From: Pseudodesulfovibrio profundus
GTDB lineage: Bacteria > Desulfobacterota > Desulfovibrionia > Desulfovibrionales > Desulfovibrionaceae
Assembly: GCF_900217235.1 (NCBI RefSeq)
Contig: NZ_LT907975.1
Span: 1,345,501-1,409,500, forward strand
DNA length: 64,000 bases
Direction of reading: 5' to 3'
Within the stretch, counting starts at the first letter, position 1. Each line of letters opens with the position of its first letter. The translations under genes were made by a program, and so were the position numbers. Positions 17,594 to 25,101 of the stretch are shown piece by piece. The notes beneath the pieces were generated by a model. That model worked only from the letters and a program-made list of their open reading frames with translations, had not been told where the DNA came from and searched no databases.

Positions 17594-17684
17594 TGGCGAC
17601 CCGCCTCCTCGGAGGCACAAACTCGGACGCCGGGCTCCACCTTAAAAAGACCGATCAGTGGTCCAAAGGATGGGGGGAGGCGCA

Positions 17685-18562
17685 CATATTATCAGGCTGA
17701 TTTATATAATGATGAATCTGCAAATCCAGATGAATACCAACTTCAAACCGGTGATATCTTTGTTAAAGAAAATAAAAATGTTTATGTAATATGTAACGCT
17801 GAATGCGACCTTGCGTTCAATTCCCAAACAGGAAGAAAAAGAAAAGATGACTTGCCTATTCTTTTTGTTCCTGGAGATCTGAAATTGTATCAGGGAGTAC
17901 CGCAAAGCCCTCTTGGTTTTATAAATATTGACAATGAAGATTATAGTGTTTTTCTGAATGAAAATCTCACCTTTTCAATGCCTTATAGTGAAGTCTCCGA
18001 CTGGGCGAATAAGTGCAACTGTCAAAGGAAGTTTAGGCTAAAGACGAAGCATGCGTTGAATCTTCAAAAATCAGTATCGGAACAAATATTTAGGATAGGC
18101 TCCCACAAGACACCTCCAATATACAGAACCGTGTCTCTTGAATTGTACCATCGCGAAAAGATAGGCTCACATCTTTTTGTAAAATCGAGATTACCAAAAC
18201 CTATTTCAGGAAGCTCTGTAACGTCAGGGAAAAAGATGGATAGGTACGACTTAAATATTGCATTTCCTAATATCTTGGATATTAGTGCGGCTATGGCAAA
18301 CCACGCTAATGAACTAGTTCAAACCGCTATAGAAATTTACAAGACTGAAGATAAGCCAAAATGGTATAAACAGCGAATGGATTTATACGAATCTGTCAGT
18401 GATAATTTTAAAAATTTACATAAGTATTTTTTTAACACATCATTCAAAGCTTCTGGCGATAAAATCGATGAGCTCGTAACAACCGTTTGCTACAACGAAT
18501 TTGAACCTAAAAGCATAAACGGCAATCACATGTTTGTATTGCTAATCAAAAACAATGATTAA
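17685..18562 (+). pseudogene. IS-truncated partner of the PP-loop gene, unknown family
   Basis: About 290 native codons remain after the IS edge at 17684; the open frame upstream of this point is IS DNA. The surviving part begins YYQADLYNDESANPDEYQ, followed by GDIFVKENKNVYVICNAECDLAFN and KDDLPILFVPGDL. The C-DL motif beside hydrophobic strands may form a small barrel. The C-terminal half is helical. The last 8 bp overlap the start of the PP-loop gene, so the two formed an operon and probably act together. The DNA is AT-rich compared with the surrounding backbone, a sign of acquisition. I do not recognise the family. Loss of the 5' end probably inactivates it. Confidence 0.6.
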
Positions 18563-19364
18563 CGTCCGTCACATTCTAAGCCTATCCGGTGGCAAAGATA
18601 GTGCTGCATTAGCTGTATACTTGCGAGATAAGATTCCTGAAATGGAATACATCTTTCATGACACTGATAAAGAACTGCCCGAAACGTATGAGTATCTATA
18701 TAAGCTAGAGGCCATTCTGGGAAAAAAGATAACCTACACCACCTCTGAACGTAGCTTCGACAAATGGCTTAAAGTCTTTGGCGGGATGATCCCATCCAAC
18801 CATCGTCGGTGGTGTACCAAGATGCTCAAAATTCGGCCATTTGAAGACTATGTTGGCGATGACATCGTCATTAATTATGTTGGATTACGTGCGGATGAAC
18901 GCCGCGATGGATATATTAGCCCCAAACCCAATATTACAGCCGTTCATCCCTTTAAAGAGGATGGTCTTGTTAAGGCTGACATTATCAATATCCTAGAAGA
19001 ATCCGGTTTGGGTTTACCTGGTTATACCGAGTGGGGACGTTCTAGATCTGGCTGTTTTTTTTGTTTCTACCAGCAAAAAATCGAATGGGTACGACTTAAA
19101 GAAAAGCACCCAGACCTATTTGAACAGGCAAAGGCCTACGAATATGCGAACAACAAAAATGGGAACCCGTTTTATTGGAATAAAAATGAATCATTGGCGC
19201 AACTAGAGAAGCCAGCTCGCATGAAGCAAATTGTAAAGAACTGGGAAAAAAAGCAACTATTAAAGAAAAAAAACGCCGCGAATCAACCTCTTGCTCAAGT
19301 CCTCGGGGGACTAGGCCAACACGAAGAGCCTGAGCGTGAAGGTTGCCTTATTTGCGGCGTATAA
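18555..19364 (+). CDS. PP-loop ATP pyrophosphatase, PAPS-reductase/DndC-like
   Basis: The 269-residue protein has the PP-loop SLSGGKDSAAL at residues 9-19, then HDTDKELPETYEYL and RRWCTKMLKIRPF near residue 85. It also has two later cysteine pairs (SGCFFCF near residue 160 and CLICG at the C-terminus) that may bind metal or an iron-sulfur cluster. These features place it with CysH/DndC-type proteins, which adenylate a substrate or handle sulfur. It is shorter than DndC and no dndBDE genes are nearby, so sulfate assimilation or classical phosphorothioation is unlikely. As transposon cargo in an AT-rich block it is better viewed as a candidate phage-defence component (inference). It overlaps the truncated upstream gene by 8 bp. 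Confidence 0.75.
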   Translation: MINVRHILSLSGGKDSAALAVYLRDKIPEMEYIFHDTDKELPETYEYLYKLEAILGKKITYTTSERSFDKWLKVFGGMIPSNHRRWCTKMLKIRPFEDYVGDDIVINYVGLRADERRDGYISPKPNITAVHPFKEDGLVKADIINILEESGLGLPGYTEWGRSRSGCFFCFYQQKIEWVRLKEKHPDLFEQAKAYEYANNKNGNPFYWNKNESLAQLEKPARMKQIVKNWEKKQLLKKKNAANQPLAQVLGGLGQHEEPEREGCLICGV

Positions 19365-19375
19365 AATTCGTTAGA

Positions 19376-20183
19376 CTACTTAAAGAGCAACTTCTTTGCA
19401 CCATAGCCAACGGCAAGTAGCAAGATTATATCGCCAACACTTATTCCGCCGCTCGCATTCTTATTAACAGGGGCAGTTTTCACGCTAGATTTATTAAAGG
19501 AAAAAAACTTCTTTTCGAGCGAGGTGTTGGTGTCTAACTGGCCAGCTACAAAGTACTCTTGATCGGCAAAAAACACATATGAGACACCGCTGTTATTCTG
19601 TGCACTTTGGTATTTTATTCCAAAAACCCGCCGGCCGTCTTTTTCAAATAAGTACTTAAAATATTCAGTCATTATCTGTGTTGGGACATACTCAACATGT
19701 TCCCGGCCATCCTTTTCGATAGGCCGACGAAACTCGGACAAAAAACCTTTCATAAAAATAGCGGCTACACGATTATCCCTACTCTCATGGTCAAAAATGC
19801 TCGGGACCTCAAATCCATCTGTGAGATCTAGAATTGTCGCGTCTTTCAAAAGTCCAAATTCGCCAACAGAGGCGATCCCCTTAGACTTATTCCCAGAAGC
19901 AGCCTCAACAATTGCAGTTTGCACATCGCCCGCTGCGTAAAACATCACAACACCTGCCGGACTCATCCGATTAGCAAACTTAGCAAATTCAACGGGAGGA
20001 GGGCCGAGCTCCTTAACAGACGCAAAGGTATCTTTGTCATGCACTCTTGCCCGAAACACTATTTCGCCAGCTTTCATTGTTTTGAGCAGTCCTAAATCGA
20101 AGCAATACTCGGCTACAGACTCCAGAATGTCGCATGAGGAGGTAGCGTCTTGCGTTCCGTAACCATATGGATCCCTTTGGGGT
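19376..20183 (-). pseudogene. C-terminal part (RES domain) of a HEPN/RES gene split by IS3
   Basis: This fragment encodes the last 267 residues of a gene whose 5' part lies at 21423-21929. It holds a RES domain: IVFRARVHD, then PPPVEFAKFANRMSPAGVVMFYAA and QTAIVEA, the conserved Arg, Tyr and Glu region of this fold. RES proteins are related to ADP-ribosyl transferases, and known ones degrade NAD+ as toxins. A hydrophobic C-terminal segment (VGDIILLLAVGYGAKKLLF) could anchor it in a membrane. The native frame starts at 20179. Upstream codons in the same open frame belong to the insertion sequence. Confidence 0.8.
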
Positions 20184-20209
20184 TGTAAAGTCCCCCATCT
20201 TAGGACCAC

Positions 20210-21052
20210 CTAGGAGTAGAAACTTCCAGCCGTTTTTTCGAGGTTGCCCAGAGGGCAGGGGGTACCCCCTGCCCTCTGGGCAGCAAATTCAATTGGCGTC
20301 ATGTTGCCGAGAGATTCATGAGGCCGTTCCTCATTGTACTCCCGGATAAATTCTTCAGTACAACGGCGGACTTCACTCAAGCTGTTGAAGATATACAAGT
20401 CCAAAACCTCCTCTCTATATGTCCTGTTGAATCGCTCTACGTAGGAGTTTTGCGTTGGCTTGCCCGGTTGGATCAAGTCCAGTTCAACGCCATGCTCTTC
20501 AGCCCATACAGCCATGGCCGAACTGACAAACTCCGGCCCGTTATCCATCCTGATCCTTTCAGGATAGCAATTACGCTCCTCTGCGACACGATCTAGAACT
20601 CTGGTCACTCGTCCCGCCGGAAGATTGGTGTCGATTTCAACAGCCAGCACTTCACGGTTGTAATCATCAACAGCGTTGAAAGTCCTGAACGCTCGTCCGC
20701 TGTATAGCGTGTCGCGCATGAAGTCGATCGACCAGCAATGGTTTGCCGACAACGGTTGTGCCACCGCAATTCTTGGTCCTTTCGGACGGCGCTTCTTTGA
20801 CTTGCGCTTCAGGTTCATCTTCAGCAAGCAATACACTCGCCATACCCGTTTATGATTCCAGAGCTTGCCCTGTTTTCGAAGGACAGCGAAGAGCTTGCTG
20901 AAACCCCATGTCGGCTTTTTCTCGGCCAGTTCGATCAACGCTGCAACCACTTCGCTGTCATCACGAGGGTGCGGCTTGTAGGCGTAGTAACTTCGGCTAA
21001 CCTTCAAAGCCGCGCATGCCTTGCGAATGCTCATCTCGTGTTCGTTGACCAT
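20210..21052 (-). CDS. IS3-family transposase OrfB (DDE integrase)
   Basis: The 280-residue protein has the MSIRKACAALKVSRSYYAY helix-turn-helix at its start and a DDE core: CWSIDFMRDTLYSG, IRMDNGPEFVS and SYVERFNRTYREEVLD. It ends with the NEERPHESLGNMTPIEF motif usual for IS407-group elements. The final codons (GGTPCPLG) are encoded by a 38-bp palindrome. Production probably needs a frameshift from orfA, which ends at 21085. Confidence 0.93.
   Translation of the reverse strand: MVNEHEMSIRKACAALKVSRSYYAYKPHPRDDSEVVAALIELAEKKPTWGFSKLFAVLRKQGKLWNHKRVWRVYCLLKMNLKRKSKKRRPKGPRIAVAQPLSANHCWSIDFMRDTLYSGRAFRTFNAVDDYNREVLAVEIDTNLPAGRVTRVLDRVAEERNCYPERIRMDNGPEFVSSAMAVWAEEHGVELDLIQPGKPTQNSYVERFNRTYREEVLDLYIFNSLSEVRRCTEEFIREYNEERPHESLGNMTPIEFAAQRAGGTPCPLGNLEKTAGSFYS
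20245..20282. repeat. 38-bp perfect palindrome with GGGGGTACCCCC core
   Basis: TGCCCAGAGGGCAGGGGGT at 20245-20263 is followed by its exact reverse complement to 20282. It lies near the 3' end of orfB in IS3 element 3. Its core and its outer CAGAGG/CCTCTG arms resemble the palindrome at 16211-16250 in IS3 element 1, although the two transposases are different. Confidence 0.95.
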
Positions 21053-21084
21053 GTGCGAAACGAGCTGCTTGCGTTCAACTGGCC

Positions 21085-21351
21085 TCAGAGCTTTTTTTCG
21101 ATGATATCCTTAAGAGCGGTGTTTTCAAGGCTGAGGTCGGCAAACATCTGCTTGAGCTTGCGGTTCTCAGCCTCAAGGTCTTTCATCCGCTGGATATCGG
21201 ATGCTTCCATGCCGCCGTATTTCGACTTCCATTTGTAATAGGTGGCATTGCTGATGCCGTGCTCACGGCATACGTCCTTGACGGTCCTACCGCCTTCTAC
21301 GGACTTCAGGATCTTGACGATCTGATACTCACTGAATCTTGATTTGCGCAT
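21085..21351 (-). CDS. IS3-family transposase OrfA
   Basis: The 88-residue protein starts MRKSRFSEYQIVKILKSVE and has the helix-turn-helix VKDVCREHGISNATYYKWKSKY, followed by a long heptad helix (DLEAENRKLKQMFADLSLEN) that would mediate dimerisation. This is a standard IS407-type OrfA. I chose ATG 21351 because it matches the usual N-terminus; the frame is open 15 codons further upstream, almost to the IS end. Confidence 0.92.
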   Translation of the reverse strand: MRKSRFSEYQIVKILKSVEGGRTVKDVCREHGISNATYYKWKSKYGGMEASDIQRMKDLEAENRKLKQMFADLSLENTALKDIIEKKL

Positions 21352-21422
21352 AAGAAACTCCTGGCTCAGTTTGGGCCAGAAGTCTCTACTTTGCAATGGA
21401 CCTATTATACGGGGACTTTACA

Positions 21423-21929
21423 GGGTAATTTAAAAAAAACATAACGAGATTTATGCTTTACCTCTCGACAAAAGCAATCCCAATAGTATTGTATTTCAAC
21501 CTCTGGGTTTGGATTTGCAAAGTCCTTCAACCAACAATCCTGATTAATCACGCCAACAATATCCGAAAAGACCTCGCTCTCAGCCTCAAATTCCTCTTCA
21601 AACAGTACCTCCTCTGTTGTGTGAGGATCAATGATCCATCCACCTTCTTTCGACTCATAGGGCGTCCCTGAGCCTTCAGGGCTATTCCATTCCGCTCTAA
21701 TGCTTTCGACAACGAGACCTACAACATCTTCGAGAGAAGCCGCTATAGGAGAAGAACCCTCTTTTCCGCAATAGTCACAGACATTACTAACAGCGTTGTC
21801 TGAAACAAACCTTTTTACAGCCTCTTCGTGTATGCAGTCCTTGCAAACATTTTTCTCCGGGACATCGCCATATCCTCTACTTTCAACCTCTTCCATCCAT
21901 CTCTTCATTCCACCCATGACCGACTCCAC
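21423..21929 (-). pseudogene. N-terminal part (HEPN-type domain) of a HEPN/RES gene split by IS3
   Basis: These 169 codons begin MESVMGGMKRWMEEVESRGYG and contain two zinc-binding-type cysteine pairs (CKDCIHEEA and CDYCGKEG). A helical region with PYESKEGGWIIDPHTTEEVLFEE follows, which matches the HEPN/RES N-terminal domain type found in front of RES domains. After the CCC codon at 21425-21423 the frame enters the insertion sequence. Joining to 20179 gives SRYVFFKLP-QRDPYGYGTQD and a single 436-residue protein. The whole gene is a candidate defence or toxin gene of the transposon cargo; in its present state it should be inactive. Confidence 0.75.
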
Positions 21930-21978
21930 AAAAATTAGCTAAAAAGTACGCGCGAGTTAATGCACAATTTTATGGTCT

Positions 21979-23598
21979 TCATAACTTCAATCGCTGCATC
22001 CATCCATAAACCCTCGCAGACCAGCCTGCGATAGATTCAGGATCAAGGACACCTCTCCCCCCCTTGGGAGTCTGAGGATGGTTGACGCCACAATGGCGTT
22101 CCTTCCCGCACAGATCGTTGAGTAGCTTCTTTGGCCAGTTGAGGGAATCTTGGATGAGTTCTCGTTTCAAAACCTCAAAGTTGGCTTTCCATCCCATCAA
22201 GTCCTTTACAACGAGGACTCGGGTGGAAATAGCCTTATCGGCGTCTGAAGTGTCTACTTCAAGCAGATGCACAATCCTGCCTCCAGTTCTCAGGCCAATC
22301 ATTGCAATGCTTCTCGCTTCGCCAGTTGTTGAGAGTAGGTGTTTCTTACACCTCCCCACTTTGGGAAGCGGGACAATCATTTTTTCGACAAAGACGCACC
22401 CATACGTTCCGATAAGGACTCGGGCCATGTCTAGGAAGCACTCAAATTTATTTTCGAAAAACCGGCTGTAATCCGTTTCGTCGTTCAAGGTGTTCCAGTC
22501 TGCCGCAGGCAGGCCGTGATCAGCAACGCCTTCTTCCGTGCTGACCGAAACTACTTTGTTTCCACTTTCGTCGCCCTGAGTTGAGGTAGCTCCCTTTCTG
22601 TCCTTGGAGGCTACCCGATTTACATGAAATGGCTTCTTGAACACGACGGCAACACTGTCGCCCTCCATCTGTATTGCGGTGGTGTCAGCGTTAGCGGCAA
22701 TGTCGTCATGGATGATCAGCGGAGAATGCTCTGCATTACCGGCAGGATGAACTACTTGCCCGCTTCCAGGAATGGAGTGCTCAAATTTCGGATGCTCGAT
22801 ATATATTTCTTCCGGCATCGCATTTGGGACGCCTCTGATCGCATCAATCTCCCAGGCAAAAAAACAGTTCACTTCTTTAACAAATTGCCCACGGGCTTGT
22901 AGAAAGACATTTTCCAGGGGCGGCGGTTCGAACTGAAAGGTCCATTTTCGATATTTTGGCGCATTCTTCCCGTTAAATCGTTGAAACTTGCATATGCTTT
23001 CATAGGATTTACGAGCATCAGCATCCAACAGGACCCAGGAAAGGTAGTTTTGGGATTTCGGTTCATTCAAGTGGGACACGGCATAGCCGGCAGAAGGCAT
23101 AACTCGAATGGTCGCGCAATTCTGTACATGGTCCACGAAAACGTCGAACTCGCTTCTCAAACACTCCGATTCAATTGCCGTCCGGGAGAGATACTTGCCA
23201 TGAAAAAACAGGGTCCGAGCCAACTCGAATTGCGGGAGGAATATTGTCCTGCCGTCATAGTTTTCGAAAACAAAACAGAACTGGCCTGCTTCCAGCCTCC
23301 TTTGGAACCCTGCGATCGGACATTCTCCGATTCTTTTGACGAGCCACTTTCGCGTATCTGTGATCTTGATCCGTTGGTTGTACCCCGGCTTCGAGAATTC
23401 TGTGGTTGGGTTAATTATGCGCCTTCTTGCGAGAATGGGGGCATTAGAGAAACTCAGGTAGCTTTTACGTTGAGAAGGAGCGAGTTGAAGATTGACGTTC
23501 CATTTGCTGCCGGAATGCCATCTGAACAACGATCCAATCCCCAAAATTTTCACATCGTCATCAAATTTTTTGAATTGATATTCATTCATTTCGACCAT
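21979..23598 (-). CDS. tnsE: TnsE, Tn7 target selector for replicating or conjugal DNA
   Basis: The 539-residue protein occupies the tnsE position after tnsD and is within one residue of the length of Tn7 TnsE (538). In Tn7, TnsE directs insertion to lagging-strand DNA and mobile plasmids through DNA structure and the sliding clamp. I see no common domain motif, which is normal for TnsE, so the call rests on position, size and the completeness of the tns set. The C-terminal region with DYSRFFENKFECFLDMARVL and a late basic segment would be the DNA-binding part. The start (23598, or the Met three codons later) overlaps the tnsD stop, so translation is coupled. Confidence 0.78.
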   Translation of the reverse strand: MVEMNEYQFKKFDDDVKILGIGSLFRWHSGSKWNVNLQLAPSQRKSYLSFSNAPILARRRIINPTTEFSKPGYNQRIKITDTRKWLVKRIGECPIAGFQRRLEAGQFCFVFENYDGRTIFLPQFELARTLFFHGKYLSRTAIESECLRSEFDVFVDHVQNCATIRVMPSAGYAVSHLNEPKSQNYLSWVLLDADARKSYESICKFQRFNGKNAPKYRKWTFQFEPPPLENVFLQARGQFVKEVNCFFAWEIDAIRGVPNAMPEEIYIEHPKFEHSIPGSGQVVHPAGNAEHSPLIIHDDIAANADTTAIQMEGDSVAVVFKKPFHVNRVASKDRKGATSTQGDESGNKVVSVSTEEGVADHGLPAADWNTLNDETDYSRFFENKFECFLDMARVLIGTYGCVFVEKMIVPLPKVGRCKKHLLSTTGEARSIAMIGLRTGGRIVHLLEVDTSDADKAISTRVLVVKDLMGWKANFEVLKRELIQDSLNWPKKLLNDLCGKERHCGVNHPQTPKGGRGVLDPESIAGWSARVYGWMQRLKL

Positions 23599-25097
23599 CC
23601 GAGGTAGTACAAGAATTGTCTGGTTAGGTCATACATTCTCTGTTCGCTCAGACCGGACAACCGTAGCAATTCCCAATAGGATATTTCTCCTGAAGGTGAG
23701 TCATGGTCTATTATGGTTCGGATAACCCTCCTTACCTGGTAGCTACCTACATCTTCGCTGAATAGTTCCAAGAATGCAGCCGAAAGGGGCAGCTTACCTA
23801 ACTTGCGCGAAAGATGCCGACACTCGGATTGGGTCAGGTACCAATTTATGCTCCTGCGTGGGCCGTCCAATTTATGAGAATGCTCTCGTTTTACCGCCTT
23901 GAGGCTCTCAAGAACCAACCTGTCTCGTTCATGCCAATCAACTCGTTGGCTTTTCGAACGAGTTGTCCTTCTATATTTGTTGTTGACGTCATTTAGCCAG
24001 TTACGGTCATTTCTGTAAAGCCAAGTGTAAATTGCGTCACCTCCTGATTTTCGTGATTTCCTGGCCCCTTGCCCTTTAACCATCTCAAGCCATGCCTTGC
24101 GTTTGGCATACAAAACAGATTGCGAAATGTTCCCCGATGGGGAATAGGCCACCGGATGTTTTGGGGCGATTTGCTTTCGGGCTTGAGAAATCACATCTTC
24201 AAAATTCCACTCCGCCCCCAGCAGTGTTTCCAAGACTACTATGTGCTGCAAGAAGCTGTGTGACTTCCTGTGCTTTCGCATGAAAAGGCGTAACCAGTTG
24301 GATTTGTTGTCGGTGACGGGAATACCCAATTGGGCAAGACTTTGGGGTGTCCAGGAAGAGAGGACTTTATGCTTGAGGAGATCGTAGCTGACTTTGCTTT
24401 TTCTGGTGATTTCGGCTGCATGAGCGGTTAGTGCGTAAAAGAGGCTCCATTGCTCAAGGCTGGGCGATCGCGCAGGCGGCAGATCGAGAAGTTCTTTCAC
24501 TCGCCTCTCTATACGTTTCCCATTGGGAGAACTGTTTGAGTTGGATGGCAAGCACAACATGGTCGGAGTTAGGGCTACATAGGCATGCCTGTGGTAATTG
24601 TGCAATTTGTACTGCGTGCTGTACAGTTCGCCGTGCATAAGACAATGGCTGCAGCCCGGAACCTGCCACTGACGTAACCAGTATAGCTCACCATGTTCTG
24701 AGAGTTGTTCTTCTAAGCATTGAGGGCACACCCGGAGATACTCCGGCTGACGAATTCGAGATGTCGTAACCCCCAAGGCCACATGGACCGCCCCTTTGGC
24801 TCGGTGTGTCATCCAGTCTAGGGCTACAAGTCTCCTCGTTTCCGGTATGAAGGGAGCGTAAAGCGGAAAGAGGGTATGCTTGTATATCAGGTCTTCAGCG
24901 GCAAGACCTAATGAATCCGGGTACTGTTTAGAAATGGCCTCTACATGGGACGGCAGATCAATCGTGGCTACGACCCTTCTGTCGCTAAAGACTGCATCCA
25001 GGAGTTGCTTGGGACTTGTGATGCCAAAACGAACGCCCGCCCGTGCTACAGTGCTATAAAGCAATTCGTCCGGATACGGCACGGGAAAATTAAGCAT
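23586..25097 (-). CDS. tnsD: TnsD/TniQ-family target-site selector
   Basis: The 503-residue protein (Tn7 TnsD has 508) opens with FPVPYPDELLYSTVARAGVRFG, the start typical of the TniQ family. It has the zinc finger CPQC...CSHC near residues 120-155, with the RQWQVPGCSHCLMHGELY segment. In Tn7, TnsD binds the 3' end of glmS and recruits TnsC so that insertion occurs a fixed distance downstream. The position of this element, 25 nt past the conserved glmS codons, shows that this protein or its ancestor worked in that way. It lies 4 bp after the tnsC stop and overlaps tnsE. Confidence 0.92.
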   Translation of the reverse strand: MLNFPVPYPDELLYSTVARAGVRFGITSPKQLLDAVFSDRRVVATIDLPSHVEAISKQYPDSLGLAAEDLIYKHTLFPLYAPFIPETRRLVALDWMTHRAKGAVHVALGVTTSRIRQPEYLRVCPQCLEEQLSEHGELYWLRQWQVPGCSHCLMHGELYSTQYKLHNYHRHAYVALTPTMLCLPSNSNSSPNGKRIERRVKELLDLPPARSPSLEQWSLFYALTAHAAEITRKSKVSYDLLKHKVLSSWTPQSLAQLGIPVTDNKSNWLRLFMRKHRKSHSFLQHIVVLETLLGAEWNFEDVISQARKQIAPKHPVAYSPSGNISQSVLYAKRKAWLEMVKGQGARKSRKSGGDAIYTWLYRNDRNWLNDVNNKYRRTTRSKSQRVDWHERDRLVLESLKAVKREHSHKLDGPRRSINWYLTQSECRHLSRKLGKLPLSAAFLELFSEDVGSYQVRRVIRTIIDHDSPSGEISYWELLRLSGLSEQRMYDLTRQFLYYLGWSK

Positions 25098-25101
25098 ACC
25101 A

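Larger units (their letters stand above)
16319..17684 (+). mobile_element. IS3-family element 2, 1366 bp
   Basis: The left end reads TGCGCTTTCCCCC from 16319, and the right end, read inward on the opposite strand from 17684, reads TGCGCCTCCCCCC. Both continue to GGACCAC and then AAGGTGGAG, so the limits are well supported. It carries orfA and orfB. It abuts IS3 element 1 on the left and cuts a cargo gene on the right. The flanks show no target duplication, which fits insertion next to or into the end of the first element followed by rearrangement. Confidence 0.88.
20184..21422 (-). mobile_element. IS3-family element 3 (IS407-like), 1239 bp, complete
   Basis: Terminal inverted repeats begin TGTAAAGTCCCC at both ends (20184 and, on the opposite strand, 21422). 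A 4-bp direct repeat GGGT flanks the element at 20180-20183 and 21423-21426. Excising the element with one repeat restores an uninterrupted frame of the HEPN/RES gene, which confirms both limits. It carries orfA and orfB on the minus strand. Confidence 0.95.

Noticed and set aside
17501-17684. N-terminal 60 residues of the frame reading into the gene at 17685
   Set aside because: They are translated from the non-coding right end of IS3 element 2, including its hairpin, and do not belong to the cargo gene.
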